A stretch of 64,000 bases of DNA, taken from the NCBI RefSeq assembly GCF_036511935.1, contig NZ_AP028878.1:62001-126000 (forward strand), read 5' to 3'. Below the pieces are notes generated by a model. That model ran no database searches, was not told the DNA's origin, and was given only the letters and a program-made list of their open reading frames with translations. Position 1 is the first letter of the stretch, and every line of letters begins with the position of its first letter. This DNA is from Marinobacter nanhaiticus D15-8W (GTDB lineage Bacteria; Pseudomonadota; Gammaproteobacteria; Pseudomonadales; Oleiphilaceae). Positions 27,397 to 38,885 of the stretch are shown in pieces. The position numbers and the translations under genes were made by a program.

Positions 27397-28473
27397 ATGA
27401 CTGAGCCTTCACACAAAGCAGATTCCCAGTCGACGTCAGAAGGCGAGTCATGCCCTGGGGGAAAATCCCGGCCTCACAAGTGGCGGCCCTGGGGGCTTTT
27501 CCTGATCCTCCTGGCTCTCGTAAGCGTGTTGCTTGTCCGGGATGACCTGCGTCGTCAGGCTATCGGCAGCACCACTGAAGCCATCCGGACGCTGGCGATC
27601 GAAGGCCTCGGGCTTTCCCCACGGGAGCTGTTCATCTGGCGCCTGAAAATTGCGGGGTTGGCGGAGAGTCCGCTGGGCCAGCAATGGCAGAAGGCCGCGC
27701 AGGTGGCGGGCAGCGATCCGGTTTCCCTGGACCGTCAGCTGCAAACGCAACGCGGTTTTGTGGCGGATGTCGTGGAGGCCCATGTCTACCAGGTGACGCT
27801 GAAACGAGGTGCCGAGCTGGTCTGGCGGCTTGACCGCGTAGCCGACTCAGGCGGCGAGCTGTTCGCCAGTCTGGAACGACGGGACAGTGACGGTGAATTC
27901 GGCACGGGCACTTGGGAGACAGTGGCCGAGCTGGACGCCTCTGGCCAGTCCACACGCCGGGTCGTGAGAGAAGATGGCATCTACCGGATCGTGCTCCAGC
28001 CCGAGTTGTTTGCGTCCGTGGAATATAATCTGGCGCTGGCGAGCGGCGGGTCCCTGGGCATGCCGGTATCAGGCGCCTCGCAGCGGGATATCGGCAGCCC
28101 GTTTGGCGCGCCCCGGGATGGCGGCGCCCGGTCGCATCATGGTGTGGACATCTTCGCGCCCCGCGGTACGGCGGTTACGGCTGTGGCCGACGGACGCGTC
28201 CGTACCGGCACTAGCAACCTGGGTGGCAAGCATGTGTGGTTGTCGGGCAGCCTGCTCGGTTTCGGCTCACCGCGCTATTATTACGCCCATCTCGATGCCT
28301 TCGAGGTGGAGTCCGGTGCCGATGTGGACGCGGGTGATGTGCTTGGCTATGTCGGCAATACCGGTAACGCCCGTACTACGCCGCCGCACCTGCATTTCGG
28401 CATCTACACCGCTTCCGGCCCCGTCGATCCGGAACCGTTCCTCCAGCCGGAGCCTGTACTGCCCAGGGAGTAA
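27397..28473 (+). CDS. M23-family (LytM-like) cell-wall metallopeptidase
   Basis: 358 residues. A short cytoplasmic N-terminus and one TM helix (about 31-48, WGLFLILLALVSVLLV) are followed by a periplasmic region ending in an M23 domain. Zinc ligands: His247 and Asp251 in HHGVD, and His331/His333 in HLHF (H-x-H). A GDVLGYVGNTGN stretch precedes the latter. With catalytic residues intact it is probably an active endopeptidase on peptidoglycan or on a periplasmic protein. It is an isolated gene; the serine hydrolase beyond converges with it. Confidence 0.9.
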   Translation: MTEPSHKADSQSTSEGESCPGGKSRPHKWRPWGLFLILLALVSVLLVRDDLRRQAIGSTTEAIRTLAIEGLGLSPRELFIWRLKIAGLAESPLGQQWQKAAQVAGSDPVSLDRQLQTQRGFVADVVEAHVYQVTLKRGAELVWRLDRVADSGGELFASLERRDSDGEFGTGTWETVAELDASGQSTRRVVREDGIYRIVLQPELFASVEYNLALASGGSLGMPVSGASQRDIGSPFGAPRDGGARSHHGVDIFAPRGTAVTAVADGRVRTGTSNLGGKHVWLSGSLLGFGSPRYYYAHLDAFEVESGADVDAGDVLGYVGNTGNARTTPPHLHFGIYTASGPVDPEPFLQPEPVLPRE

Positions 28474-28508
28474 GCCGTGACTGAGCGCTGGAGGGCGAGG
28501 CCTAAATG

Positions 28509-29540
28509 TTATTTGAGGGCCATCTTCTGGATGGACGGAATCAGGTAATCCACCAGTAGGCCATCCAGCTTGCGCATGAAATAAGGCGATGAGGGCGGCG
28601 TAGGATCGGCAGTCATTACTGCTGTCATCTTCAGTGCCGGGATCACGTAGAGCATCTGCCCGCCATAGCCGCGGCCATAGTAGGTGTCGTACCCCGCCAG
28701 CTCGGTTGTGAACCAGCCATAGCCGTACCGGTCGCTGGTGTAACGGGAGGTACCCCGGGGTTCCCAAGCGGTTTCGATCCAGGCTTCGGAGATCACCTGC
28801 TCGCCCTCGTGCTGGCCGCGGTTGCGATAGAGTTCGCCGATTTGCAACAACGCCAGCGGCGACAGTTGCATATTGTTGCCGCCGAAATAGATGCCTTGGG
28901 GATCCTGTTGCCAGGGCGGAATGCGAATATCGAGCGGCTGGCCCAGCCACTCCCGGGCCAGGGCCAACAGACTGCGGCCGGTGGTCTCGGTCAGTGCCGC
29001 AGCGAGGATGTGGTAGCTGCCGGTGGAATAGAGCATCTCGCCACCGGGTTCGGCGACGAACGGGCGGCTCAAGGCGTAGTCCACCCAATTGTCACTGGTG
29101 ACCCACTCTCCGTAGTTCGGACCGGAGGTCCGTCCCAGTCCGGCCTGCATCGATAGCAGATTGCCCACCGTCACCTCGGCGACCCGCGGGCTGGCGTCTT
29201 GCGGCACCGCGACAAGTTCGGTAATGGGCTGGTCGGCGCTGTCGATAATGCCCCGGTCAATCGCGGCCCCGATAATAATCGAGTGGACCGTTTTCGACAG
29301 CGACTTGATGTTGACCGGTTCATCAAGGCCTGGGCCTGAGAAGACCTGGGCGTAAACCACGTCGCCTTCGACGGCGACAAGTACGCTATGCAGGCGATCA
29401 AGGTCAGCTGCTGCGCGAGTCGCCTGGGACACGTTGAGTTTGTCGATGGGCGCCGAGACGGCTTGAGCCTGGGCGAGCCCGCTTTGATATAGCAGTACTG
29501 ACAACAGGCTGCCGGCCAGGAGCAAAAGGCGTCGGGTCAT
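28509..29540 (-). CDS. Serine beta-lactamase-fold hydrolase, exported
   Basis: Class C/DD-peptidase-fold serine hydrolase of about 343 residues with a signal peptide (MTRRLLLLAGSLLSV...AQA). The nucleophile motif SxxK is SLSK. The second motif is YSTGSYH, where classic enzymes have Y-x-N; the third, near HGRGYGGQ, replaces KTG. It is probably an esterase or peptidase rather than an antibiotic-hydrolysing enzyme. A TTG 39 bases upstream has a GGAGG before it, but that sequence is part of a terminator stem, so the ATG at 29540 is preferred. Confidence 0.85.
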   Translation of the reverse strand: MTRRLLLLAGSLLSVLLYQSGLAQAQAVSAPIDKLNVSQATRAAADLDRLHSVLVAVEGDVVYAQVFSGPGLDEPVNIKSLSKTVHSIIIGAAIDRGIIDSADQPITELVAVPQDASPRVAEVTVGNLLSMQAGLGRTSGPNYGEWVTSDNWVDYALSRPFVAEPGGEMLYSTGSYHILAAALTETTGRSLLALAREWLGQPLDIRIPPWQQDPQGIYFGGNNMQLSPLALLQIGELYRNRGQHEGEQVISEAWIETAWEPRGTSRYTSDRYGYGWFTTELAGYDTYYGRGYGGQMLYVIPALKMTAVMTADPTPPSSPYFMRKLDGLLVDYLIPSIQKMALK

Positions 29541-29576
29541 GGATGTGTCGCACGTCTGTTTTTTAGGCGATATACG

Positions 29577-29603
29577 CAAGAAAGACCTCCGAGGGAGCCT
29601 CGG
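29577..29603 (-). terminator. Candidate terminator after the ACP-FAAL-PlsC gene
   Basis: On the minus strand a CCGAGG / CCTCGG stem with a 3-base loop (29603-29589) is followed by AGGTCTTTCTT. It lies 45 bases past the stop of the 942-residue gene. The stem is short, so confidence is moderate. Confidence 0.5.
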
Positions 29604-29647
29604 GTTCCCTTATGGGGACGAGCCGTAGGTTCTGCACCAGCCGGCCA

Positions 29648-32476
<2,829 letters not shown>

Positions 32477-32822
32477 AGAATGCGGCTCCGTGCGAAGGCG
32501 CGGGGCTTCGAGTTTGATGGCTATTTGATCAGTTTAGCTGGTCTTTCAATAGTTTAAAGCTGCCTTTAGTGGACCCGTTTCAACGGAAATCCGTTTTGCC
32601 AAAGGTGAGCAAATTGACTTGGCTCAAGCGCCGACTGGTATCCGGCCATTGCCTGCTCCACTATTTGGCCGCGATTTCCGCAAGGAGTCAGGCATCCCTG
32701 CTTTTGGAGACCCTGACCGGCCCGCTTTGTTCCTCACTGGACTGCTAGGACTTTTCCGCGAATTACCCACAGGGATACTGGGTTACCAGGGTGTAGCCGC
32801 CCTGCTCTAATGAGGTTGAGAA
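32477..32822. promoter_or_regulatory. Divergent promoter region between the FAAL fusion and cyoABCDE
   Basis: 346 bases. A short palindrome AACGGA-AA-TCCGTT sits at 32582-32595. A TTGACT hexamer at 32614-32619 is 17 bases from GGTATC and could be a weak rightward promoter. A 63-codon frame inside has no credible ribosome site and is not called. Confidence 0.45.
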
Positions 32823-33767
32823 ATGAGAAAGAAGAGCTACTTGCGTGCCCTGGGTGCGTTGCTGCTTTTGGCGCTGCCGCTATTGCTGTCAGGCTGCAGC
32901 TCGGCCCTGCTGGATCCCAAAGGGCAAATCGGGGAGGAACAGCGTACCCTGATCATCACAGCCTTTGTGCTGATGTTGATTGTCGTTATCCCGGTCATCG
33001 TGATGACGCTACTGTTCGCCTATCGCTACCGTCGCGGCAACCCGGAAGCCTCCTATAAGCCGAACTGGGCCCACTCTACGGCGATCGAAGTGGTGGTCTG
33101 GTTCATCCCCTGTGTGATTATCGTCGTGCTGGCGATCCTGACCTGGCACACCTCGCACGATCTCGACCCGATGAAGCCCATCGAAGCGGATGCGGACGCC
33201 ATGGAAATCCAGGCAGTCTCCCTCGACTGGAAATGGCTGTTCATCTACCCGGAGCAGGGTGTCGCCACAATCAACGAGGTTGCCATGCCGGTCGACCGTC
33301 CGATCCGTTTCCGTATTTCCTCGGGCTCGGTCATGAATGCTTTCTTCATTCCGACCCTGGGCACCCAGATCTACGCCATGGCGGGCATGGATAGCAATCT
33401 GTACCTGATCGCCAATCAGGAAGGCACGTACGACGGTCGCTCGACCAACTACAGCGGTGCGGGGTTCTCGGGTATGACATTCCAGGCCCACGCCCTTTCC
33501 GAAGAAGGTTTCCAGGACTGGGTCGACGAAGTGAAGACCTCGCCGGATTCCTTGAGTTATGAAGACGGCTACCCGGCATTGGCCGAGCCAAGCCGGAATG
33601 CCCCGGTACAGTACTTTTCGAATGTTTCGGATGCGCTTTACAACAATATCCTCGAAAGCTTCCGTGGCGGCGAACCCCAAGAGCTTGGGCTCGGGGGGGA
33701 GAAACACGGCGCACACGGTCATGGCGCACACGGTAAAGAGTCAGTGAACGCGGAGGCGGCAGAGTAA
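32823..33767 (+). CDS. cyoA: Cytochrome bo3 ubiquinol oxidase subunit II
   Basis: Lipoprotein subunit of the proton-pumping quinol oxidase. The N-terminal lipobox LSGC (Cys25) is followed by two TM helices (about 42-65 and 85-110) and a periplasmic cupredoxin-like domain with [18 protein letters not shown]. The CuA ligands of cytochrome c oxidases are absent, as in quinol oxidases. The C-terminus is His-rich ([15 protein letters not shown]), which is unusual and may bind metal. 314 residues, normal length. It is first of five genes with 4-base or smaller spacing. Confidence 0.97.
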   Translation: MRKKSYLRALGALLLLALPLLLSGCSSALLDPKGQIGEEQRTLIITAFVLMLIVVIPVIVMTLLFAYRYRRGNPEASYKPNWAHSTAIEVVVWFIPCVIIVVLAILTWHTSHDLDPMKPIEADADAMEIQAVSLDWKWLFIYPEQGVATINEVAMPVDRPIRFRISSGSVMNAFFIPTLGTQIYAMAGMDSNLYLIANQEGTYDGRSTNYSGAGFSGMTFQAHALSEEGFQDWVDEVKTSPDSLSYEDGYPALAEPSRNAPVQYFSNVSDALYNNILESFRGGEPQELGLGGEKHGAHGHGAHGKESVNAEAAE

Positions 33768-33771
33768 AGCT

Positions 33772-35769
33772 ATGTTCGGAAAACTAACCCTTGAAGCGAT
33801 TCCCTACCACGAGCCGATTATTGTTTCGGTCGTTGTGGTTATGGCGCTGGCCGGCGCCGCGCTTGTTGGATGGATTACGTTCAACAAGAAGTGGATGTAC
33901 CTGTGGGATGAATGGATTACCTCTGTCGACCACAAGAAACTGGGCATCATGTATTTCCTGGTGGCCCTGGTCATGCTGATCCGCGGCTTTGCCGATGCGA
34001 TCATGATGCGTACCCAGCAGGCCATGGCCGCTGGCGGGGCGGAGGGCTACCTGCCGCCGGAGCACTACGACCAGATCTTCACCGCCCACGGTGTCATCAT
34101 GATCTTCTTCGTGGCGATGCCCATGGTGATCGGCCTGATGAACCTCGTGGTGCCGCTGCAGATCGGCGCCCGCGACGTTGCCTTTCCCTTCCTAAACAAT
34201 CTCAGCTTCTGGCTCTTCGCTGCCGGCGTGGTGCTGGTAAACGTTTCGCTGTTCGTGGGTGAATTCGCCAAAACCGGCTGGCTGGCCTACGCCCCGTTGT
34301 CGGGTACGGCCTACAGTCCCGGGGTCGGGGTGGATTACTGGATATGGGCGTTACAGATATCCGGTGTTGGTACGACGCTGACGGGGATCAACTTCTTCGT
34401 CACCATCATGAAGATGCGGACCAAGGGCATGACGCTGTTCCGCATGCCAATCTTCACCTGGACCTCGCTGGTGGCGAACGTGCTGATCATCGCCGCGTTC
34501 CCGATCCTGACCGCGACCATTGCCTTGCTGACCCTCGATCGTTACCTGGACTTCCATTTCTTCACGAACGATCTGGGCGGCAACATGATGATGTACGTGA
34601 ACCTCATCTGGGCCTGGGGCCATCCTGAGGTGTACATCCTGATCCTGCCGGCGTTCGGTATCTTCTCCGAGGTGATTTCCACCTTCGCCAAGAAGCGCCT
34701 GTTCGGCTATGGCACCATGGTGTGGGCGACCCTGGCCATCGGCGTACTGTCGTTCGTGGTCTGGCTGCACCACTTCTTCACCATGGGTGCCGGCGCAAAC
34801 GTCAACGCCTTCTTCGGCATCATGACGATGATCATTGCCGTGCCTACGGGCGTGAAGATCTTCAACTGGCTGTTCACCATGTACCGCGGCAGCCTGGAGT
34901 TCAATTCTGCCGTCCTGTGGACGCTGGGCTTTATCATCACCTTCACCCTGGGCGGTATGACGGGCGTCATGCTGGCGGTCCCGGCGGCGAACTTCGTGCT
35001 GCATAACAGCCTCTTCGTGATCGCCCACTTCCATAACGTCATTATCGGCGGCGTCGTGTTCGGCATGCTGGCGGGCCTGACCTTCTACTTCCCGAAGGCG
35101 TTCGGCTTCAAACTGGACGAAAAATGGGGCAAACGCTCCTTCTGGTGCTGGATCGTCGGCTTCTACCTGGCCTTCATGCCGCTCTACGTTCTCGCGTTCT
35201 TCGGTGCTGTGCGCCGGATGCAGTCCTACGAGAACATGGAATGGCAGATCTGGTTCCAGCTGGCCTGGGTCGGCGCCTTCATCATCCTGTTGGGCATCGT
35301 CTGCACCGTGATCCAGTTCTACGTCAGTATCCGCAATCGCAATAAGCCGGAGTACGCGGATGTCAGCGGAGACCCGTGGGACGGCCGCACCCTGGAGTGG
35401 GCGACTTCTTCCCCGCCCCCGTTCTACAACTTCGCCCACCTGCCCGAGGTGACCGATATCGATACCTTCTGGGAACACAAGCAGAAGAACGAAGGGCGTG
35501 CGCAGAACCCGGACCCGGCCAAGACCGAGTACCAGGATATCCACATGCCGCGCAATACGGTGGCCGGACCGGTCATGGGTGCCTTCAGCATTGTGCTGGG
35601 CTTTGCGCTGGTGTGGCATATCTGGTGGCTGGCAGGCGTAGGCTTCCTGGGTATCTTCGCCGCCTTCATTGGCCGCGTGTTCAATGACGATATCGATTAC
35701 TACGTGCCCGCTGCAGAGGTCGAGCGCATCGAGAGCGAGCACCACAAACGGGTGGAGATGCAGGCGTAA
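33772..35769 (+). CDS. cyoB: Cytochrome bo3 ubiquinol oxidase subunit I
   Basis: Catalytic heme-copper oxidase subunit, 665 residues with about 15 TM helices. Landmarks are [17 protein letters not shown] (CuB His and cross-linked Tyr), WLHHFFTMG (CuB ligands), and [11 protein letters not shown] (heme ligands), plus the K-channel region. It reduces O2 to water with electrons from ubiquinol and pumps protons. It starts 4 bases after cyoA and its stop overlaps the cyoC start by 1 base (TAATG). Confidence 0.98.
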   Translation: MFGKLTLEAIPYHEPIIVSVVVVMALAGAALVGWITFNKKWMYLWDEWITSVDHKKLGIMYFLVALVMLIRGFADAIMMRTQQAMAAGGAEGYLPPEHYDQIFTAHGVIMIFFVAMPMVIGLMNLVVPLQIGARDVAFPFLNNLSFWLFAAGVVLVNVSLFVGEFAKTGWLAYAPLSGTAYSPGVGVDYWIWALQISGVGTTLTGINFFVTIMKMRTKGMTLFRMPIFTWTSLVANVLIIAAFPILTATIALLTLDRYLDFHFFTNDLGGNMMMYVNLIWAWGHPEVYILILPAFGIFSEVISTFAKKRLFGYGTMVWATLAIGVLSFVVWLHHFFTMGAGANVNAFFGIMTMIIAVPTGVKIFNWLFTMYRGSLEFNSAVLWTLGFIITFTLGGMTGVMLAVPAANFVLHNSLFVIAHFHNVIIGGVVFGMLAGLTFYFPKAFGFKLDEKWGKRSFWCWIVGFYLAFMPLYVLAFFGAVRRMQSYENMEWQIWFQLAWVGAFIILLGIVCTVIQFYVSIRNRNKPEYADVSGDPWDGRTLEWATSSPPPFYNFAHLPEVTDIDTFWEHKQKNEGRAQNPDPAKTEYQDIHMPRNTVAGPVMGAFSIVLGFALVWHIWWLAGVGFLGIFAAFIGRVFNDDIDYYVPAAEVERIESEHHKRVEMQA

Positions 35770-36395
35770 TGACAACCGACGTTCTACATAGTCAACATGG
35801 GGCCGCCGACGGCGGCCACCACGAGCATGAGCACCACGATGCGACTGGCATGAAGATGTACGGGTTCTGGATCTACCTGATGTCAGACCTGATCATCTTC
35901 GGTTCGCTGTTCGCGGTTTATGGTGTTCTCCACAACGGTACTGCCGGTGGGCCGGGGCCGAAGGATATTTTCGAGCTGGATTTTGTCCTGATCGAAACTT
36001 TCCTGCTGCTGTTCTCAAGTTTCACCTATGGTATGGCGATGCTGGCCATGCATAAGGACAACCTGAAGCAGGTGATGGGCTGGTTGATCGTGACCTTCCT
36101 GCTGGGGGCCGGCTTCGTGGGTATGGAAATCTACGAATTCCAGCACCTGATTCATGAAGGGTACGGTCCGGACCGCAGTGGCTTCCTGTCAGCCTTCTTT
36201 GGTTTGGTCGGTACTCACGGTCTTCACGTGACCTTTGGTCTGATCTGGCTGGCGGTCATGCTTATCCAGCTCCCGCGCAAGGGTTTGAACGATATGACCC
36301 GTCCGCGCATCATGTGCCTGAGCCTGTTCTGGCACTTCCTGGATATCGTGTGGATCTGCGTATTCACCTTCGTCTACCTGATGGGAGCCCTGTAA
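35769..36395 (+). CDS. cyoC: Cytochrome bo3 ubiquinol oxidase subunit III
   Basis: 208 residues with five TM helices, the quinol-oxidase form of subunit III, including [28 protein letters not shown] and [12 protein letters not shown]. The N-terminal 30 residues are His/Asp-rich (HHEHEHHD). Its start overlaps the cyoB stop, and cyoD follows 1 base after its stop. Needed for stability of the oxidase. Confidence 0.96.
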   Translation: MTTDVLHSQHGAADGGHHEHEHHDATGMKMYGFWIYLMSDLIIFGSLFAVYGVLHNGTAGGPGPKDIFELDFVLIETFLLLFSSFTYGMAMLAMHKDNLKQVMGWLIVTFLLGAGFVGMEIYEFQHLIHEGYGPDRSGFLSAFFGLVGTHGLHVTFGLIWLAVMLIQLPRKGLNDMTRPRIMCLSLFWHFLDIVWICVFTFVYLMGAL

Positions 36396-36396
36396 C

Positions 36397-36723
36397 ATGA
36401 GCACCTCCACATCTCACGACGCCCAGAGCCACGGTAGCGTCAAGTCCTACATCTGGGGGCTGGTCTTCTCCATTATCCTGACGGTCATCCCGTTCGGCAT
36501 GGTGATGACTGGTGGTTTCTCCGAGGCGACGACTGTCGTCGCGATCGCCGTCATGGCGGTGCTGCAGGTCCTGCTCCAACTGATCCTGTTCATGCACCTG
36601 AACCTGAAGACTGAGGAAGGCCGTGATTCGGGCTCCGTCGTGTTCTTCACCGCTGTGATACTCACCCTCGTCATCGGTGGTTCGCTGTGGATTATGTATC
36701 ACCTGCACATCAACCTGATGTGA
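36397..36723 (+). CDS. cyoD: Cytochrome bo3 ubiquinol oxidase subunit IV
   Basis: 108-residue membrane protein with three TM helices (about 22-42, 48-68, 82-104), including the [10 protein letters not shown] motif of subunit IV. It helps assemble the CuB centre of subunit I. Its stop codon overlaps the cyoE start by one base (TGATG). Confidence 0.95.
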   Translation: MSTSTSHDAQSHGSVKSYIWGLVFSIILTVIPFGMVMTGGFSEATTVVAIAVMAVLQVLLQLILFMHLNLKTEEGRDSGSVVFFTAVILTLVIGGSLWIMYHLHINLM

Positions 36724-37616
36724 TGTCGGGCGCGTCGGTCGGCGACGTGCTTCGGCAGTTCCTGGCACTCACCAAACCCGGGATCATCTTCGGCAATACG
36801 ATCTCGGTGATGGGCGGCTTTTTCCTGGCCGCCCAGGGTGCGTTCGATCCCGCCCTGTTCCTGGTGACCCTGCTGGGACTGGGGCTGGTGATCGCGTCCG
36901 GCTGTGCCTTCAACAACGTGATCGATCGCGATATCGATGCGTTGATGGAGCGTACCCGCAACCGTCCGCTGGTGCAGGGCACCATTACCCCCGCCACGAC
37001 ACTGGGCTTTGCCTCGGTGCTTGGCCTGGCGGGTTTCGCCCTGTTGCTGATCGGCACCAACCTGTTGACCACGGGACTCGCGGCCTTTGGCTTCTTCGTC
37101 TATGTGGTGCTTTATAGCCTCTGGACGAAGCGCACATCGGTCTACGGGACCCTGGTGGGTAGCCTCTCCGGCGCGGTACCGCCTGTCGTGGGCTATTGTG
37201 CCGTCACCGGTCAGTTCGATACCGGAGCGTTAACCCTGCTGATCATCTTCTGCCTGTGGCAGATGCCGCACTCCTACGCCATCGCCATCTTCCGCTTCCG
37301 CGATTACCAGGCGGCGGGCATTCCCGTGTTACCGGTGGTCAAGGGATTGAAGACGGCCAAGAACCACATCGTCGGCTACACCATCGCCTTCATTGCAGCG
37401 GCCCTGTCCCTGAGCCTGGCGGGTTACGCCGGTGCGGGCTACTTCGTGGTTGCGCTTGGCATGGGGCTCTACTGGCTTTATCTGGGTTTCCAAGGCTATC
37501 AGGCCCGGGATGAGGTTAGGTGGGCAAGGAAGAACTTTGGTTTTTCCATCCTTACCATCACGGTCCTCAGTGTGATGATGTCAGTCTCATCCTTGCTTCC
37601 AGCCGCGCTTGCCTGA
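36723..37616 (+). CDS. cyoE: Protoheme IX farnesyltransferase (heme O synthase)
   Basis: UbiA-family prenyltransferase of about 297 residues that converts heme b to heme o, the cofactor of the bo3 oxidase. The prenyl-diphosphate motif is [20 protein letters not shown]. The second aspartate-rich-like region is near [19 protein letters not shown]. About nine TM helices. The start at 36723 (MSGASVGDV) overlaps the cyoD stop; a GTG at 36687 is in frame but lies within cyoD and is not needed. Confidence 0.96.
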   Translation: MSGASVGDVLRQFLALTKPGIIFGNTISVMGGFFLAAQGAFDPALFLVTLLGLGLVIASGCAFNNVIDRDIDALMERTRNRPLVQGTITPATTLGFASVLGLAGFALLLIGTNLLTTGLAAFGFFVYVVLYSLWTKRTSVYGTLVGSLSGAVPPVVGYCAVTGQFDTGALTLLIIFCLWQMPHSYAIAIFRFRDYQAAGIPVLPVVKGLKTAKNHIVGYTIAFIAAALSLSLAGYAGAGYFVVALGMGLYWLYLGFQGYQARDEVRWARKNFGFSILTITVLSVMMSVSSLLPAALA

Positions 37617-37621
37617 GATTG

Positions 37622-37663
37622 GGAGTCTGCGGGTTCGATTGCGCAGACTCCTGGCCCGGCTTT
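37622..37663 (+). terminator. Terminator of the cyo operon
   Basis: Perfect 10-bp arms GGAGTCTGCG (37622-37631) and CGCAGACTCC (37642-37651) with a 10-base loop, 6 bases after the cyoE stop, then TGGCCCGGCTTTCC. The T-content of the tail is modest. Confidence 0.68.
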
Positions 37664-37900
37664 CCTTTCCTTAATCGACAAATTGATCTAAGCAAACCCC
37701 TTCCCGCCATCCTTGTGCTAGTTTTATTCTGTAAGAGCCGTTGACGAAGCGTCGTATTTTTCGGGCGTTTGGGGCTCCGAAAGCGATAACAACTCTAACA
37801 AGCTTCCGAAACGTATCCTCCCGTCGGACGGAGACTTGCAGGGTTACTCGAAGCGTTCTGAATGTTGAAAGCGATCATCGCCGGTGAGAGGGGTGCTTGT

Positions 37901-38515
37901 ATGCTGACACATGTCTGGGGACTTCTGGCCCATCCGAGTACTGAATGGACGCAGATCAGCAAGGAAGAGGAAACGGTCACGCATCTCTATGCGCACCATG
38001 TCCTCCTGTTGGCTGCAGTGCCTGTCATCTGTGCTTATATCGGCACCACCCAGGTCGGGTGGAGCTTTGGTGGCGAGCACGCCATCAAGCTGAACTACCT
38101 TGAAGCGCTATACGCGGGTATAGCCTTCTATATTACAATCCTTGCGGCTGTATTCGCGGTTGGCAGCATGATCCGCTCTATGGCCAAGCGTTATTCCGAT
38201 CCGCCTCCCAGCCGTCGTCGTTGTGTTATCTTCGCCGGCTATATTGCTACGCCCATGTTCCTCAGCGGCCTGGTGGCGCTCTATCCCCTGATCTGGCTAT
38301 GTCTGCTGGCAGGCACCATCGGTCTATGTGTGACCGGTTATGTGCTTTACCAGGGGATACCGCACTTCCTGGGTATCAGTAGCGAAAAGGGCTTCATCGT
38401 CTCGAGTGCGACGCTGGCTGTCGGCGTCCTGGTGCTCGAGGCGCTGCTGGCCATCACGGTAATGCTCTGGGGCTATGGTCAGATCCTGCTGCCCTGGCTG
38501 TTCCGGTTCGGCTAG
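37901..38515 (+). CDS. YIP1-family membrane protein
   Basis: 204 residues with five predicted TM helices and the Yip1-type opening (HVWGLLAHPSTEWTQI), a motif shared by bacterial YIP1-family proteins of unknown role. The middle has ATPMFLSGLVALYPLIWL. The start at 37901 is preferred (GAGAGGGG upstream); an ATG at 37862 would add 13 residues. It follows the cyo operon by 284 bases beyond a terminator, so it is a separate unit. Confidence 0.85.
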   Translation: MLTHVWGLLAHPSTEWTQISKEEETVTHLYAHHVLLLAAVPVICAYIGTTQVGWSFGGEHAIKLNYLEALYAGIAFYITILAAVFAVGSMIRSMAKRYSDPPPSRRRCVIFAGYIATPMFLSGLVALYPLIWLCLLAGTIGLCVTGYVLYQGIPHFLGISSEKGFIVSSATLAVGVLVLEALLAITVMLWGYGQILLPWLFRFG

Positions 38516-38885
38516 TCGATGCCCGTTGGATAACAGCTTGATAAGGCCTTGGGCGTACTCCGTGGGGCGCTGGAAATGACGCCGTGCTTTTGCGCTTCCA
38601 AGGCCGGTTCCCCGCCCGGGAGCTCTTTCCCCTCCTTCGCCGGCCTCTTACGTTTCCGTCACATGTAACGGAATGCCTACCACGGCTTGCAGCTGCTGGT
38701 TGGGGCGATAGCCGTCTCCGGGATTGCCTTTTCTTAACGGTGCTATGCGCCTTTTCTGTTTACATTTACGTAGGCGAAATGAATCGCTTTTCGATAACCT
38801 CCCGTTGTTAGGCACAGTGTTGTCTCGTTCAGTAGTCGGTGACATTCACCCTTTAGGCCCCGTCGAGGGCCGTAGGCCTGCAAAA
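38516..38885. other. Intergenic region upstream of the PAS-GGDEF-EAL gene
   Basis: 370 bases without a convincing gene. It holds a 20-bp near-perfect palindrome at 38654-38673 (TTCCGT-C-ACATGT-A-ACGGAA, one mismatched pair). The in-frame extension of the next gene to a TTG at 38724 is possible but has no good ribosome site. Confidence 0.5.

Noticed and set aside
29541..29579. TTG start with GGAGG for the serine hydrolase, adding 13 residues
   Set aside because: The GGAGG overlaps the stem of a terminator for the upstream gene, and the ATG at 29540 gives a clean signal peptide.
32619..32810. 63-codon frame directly before cyoA
   Set aside because: Starts without a ribosome site in the expected promoter region of the cyo operon.
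34351..35775. 474-codon minus-strand frame over cyoB
   Set aside because: A shadow of the well-conserved oxidase subunit I, His/Glu/Asp-rich without motifs.
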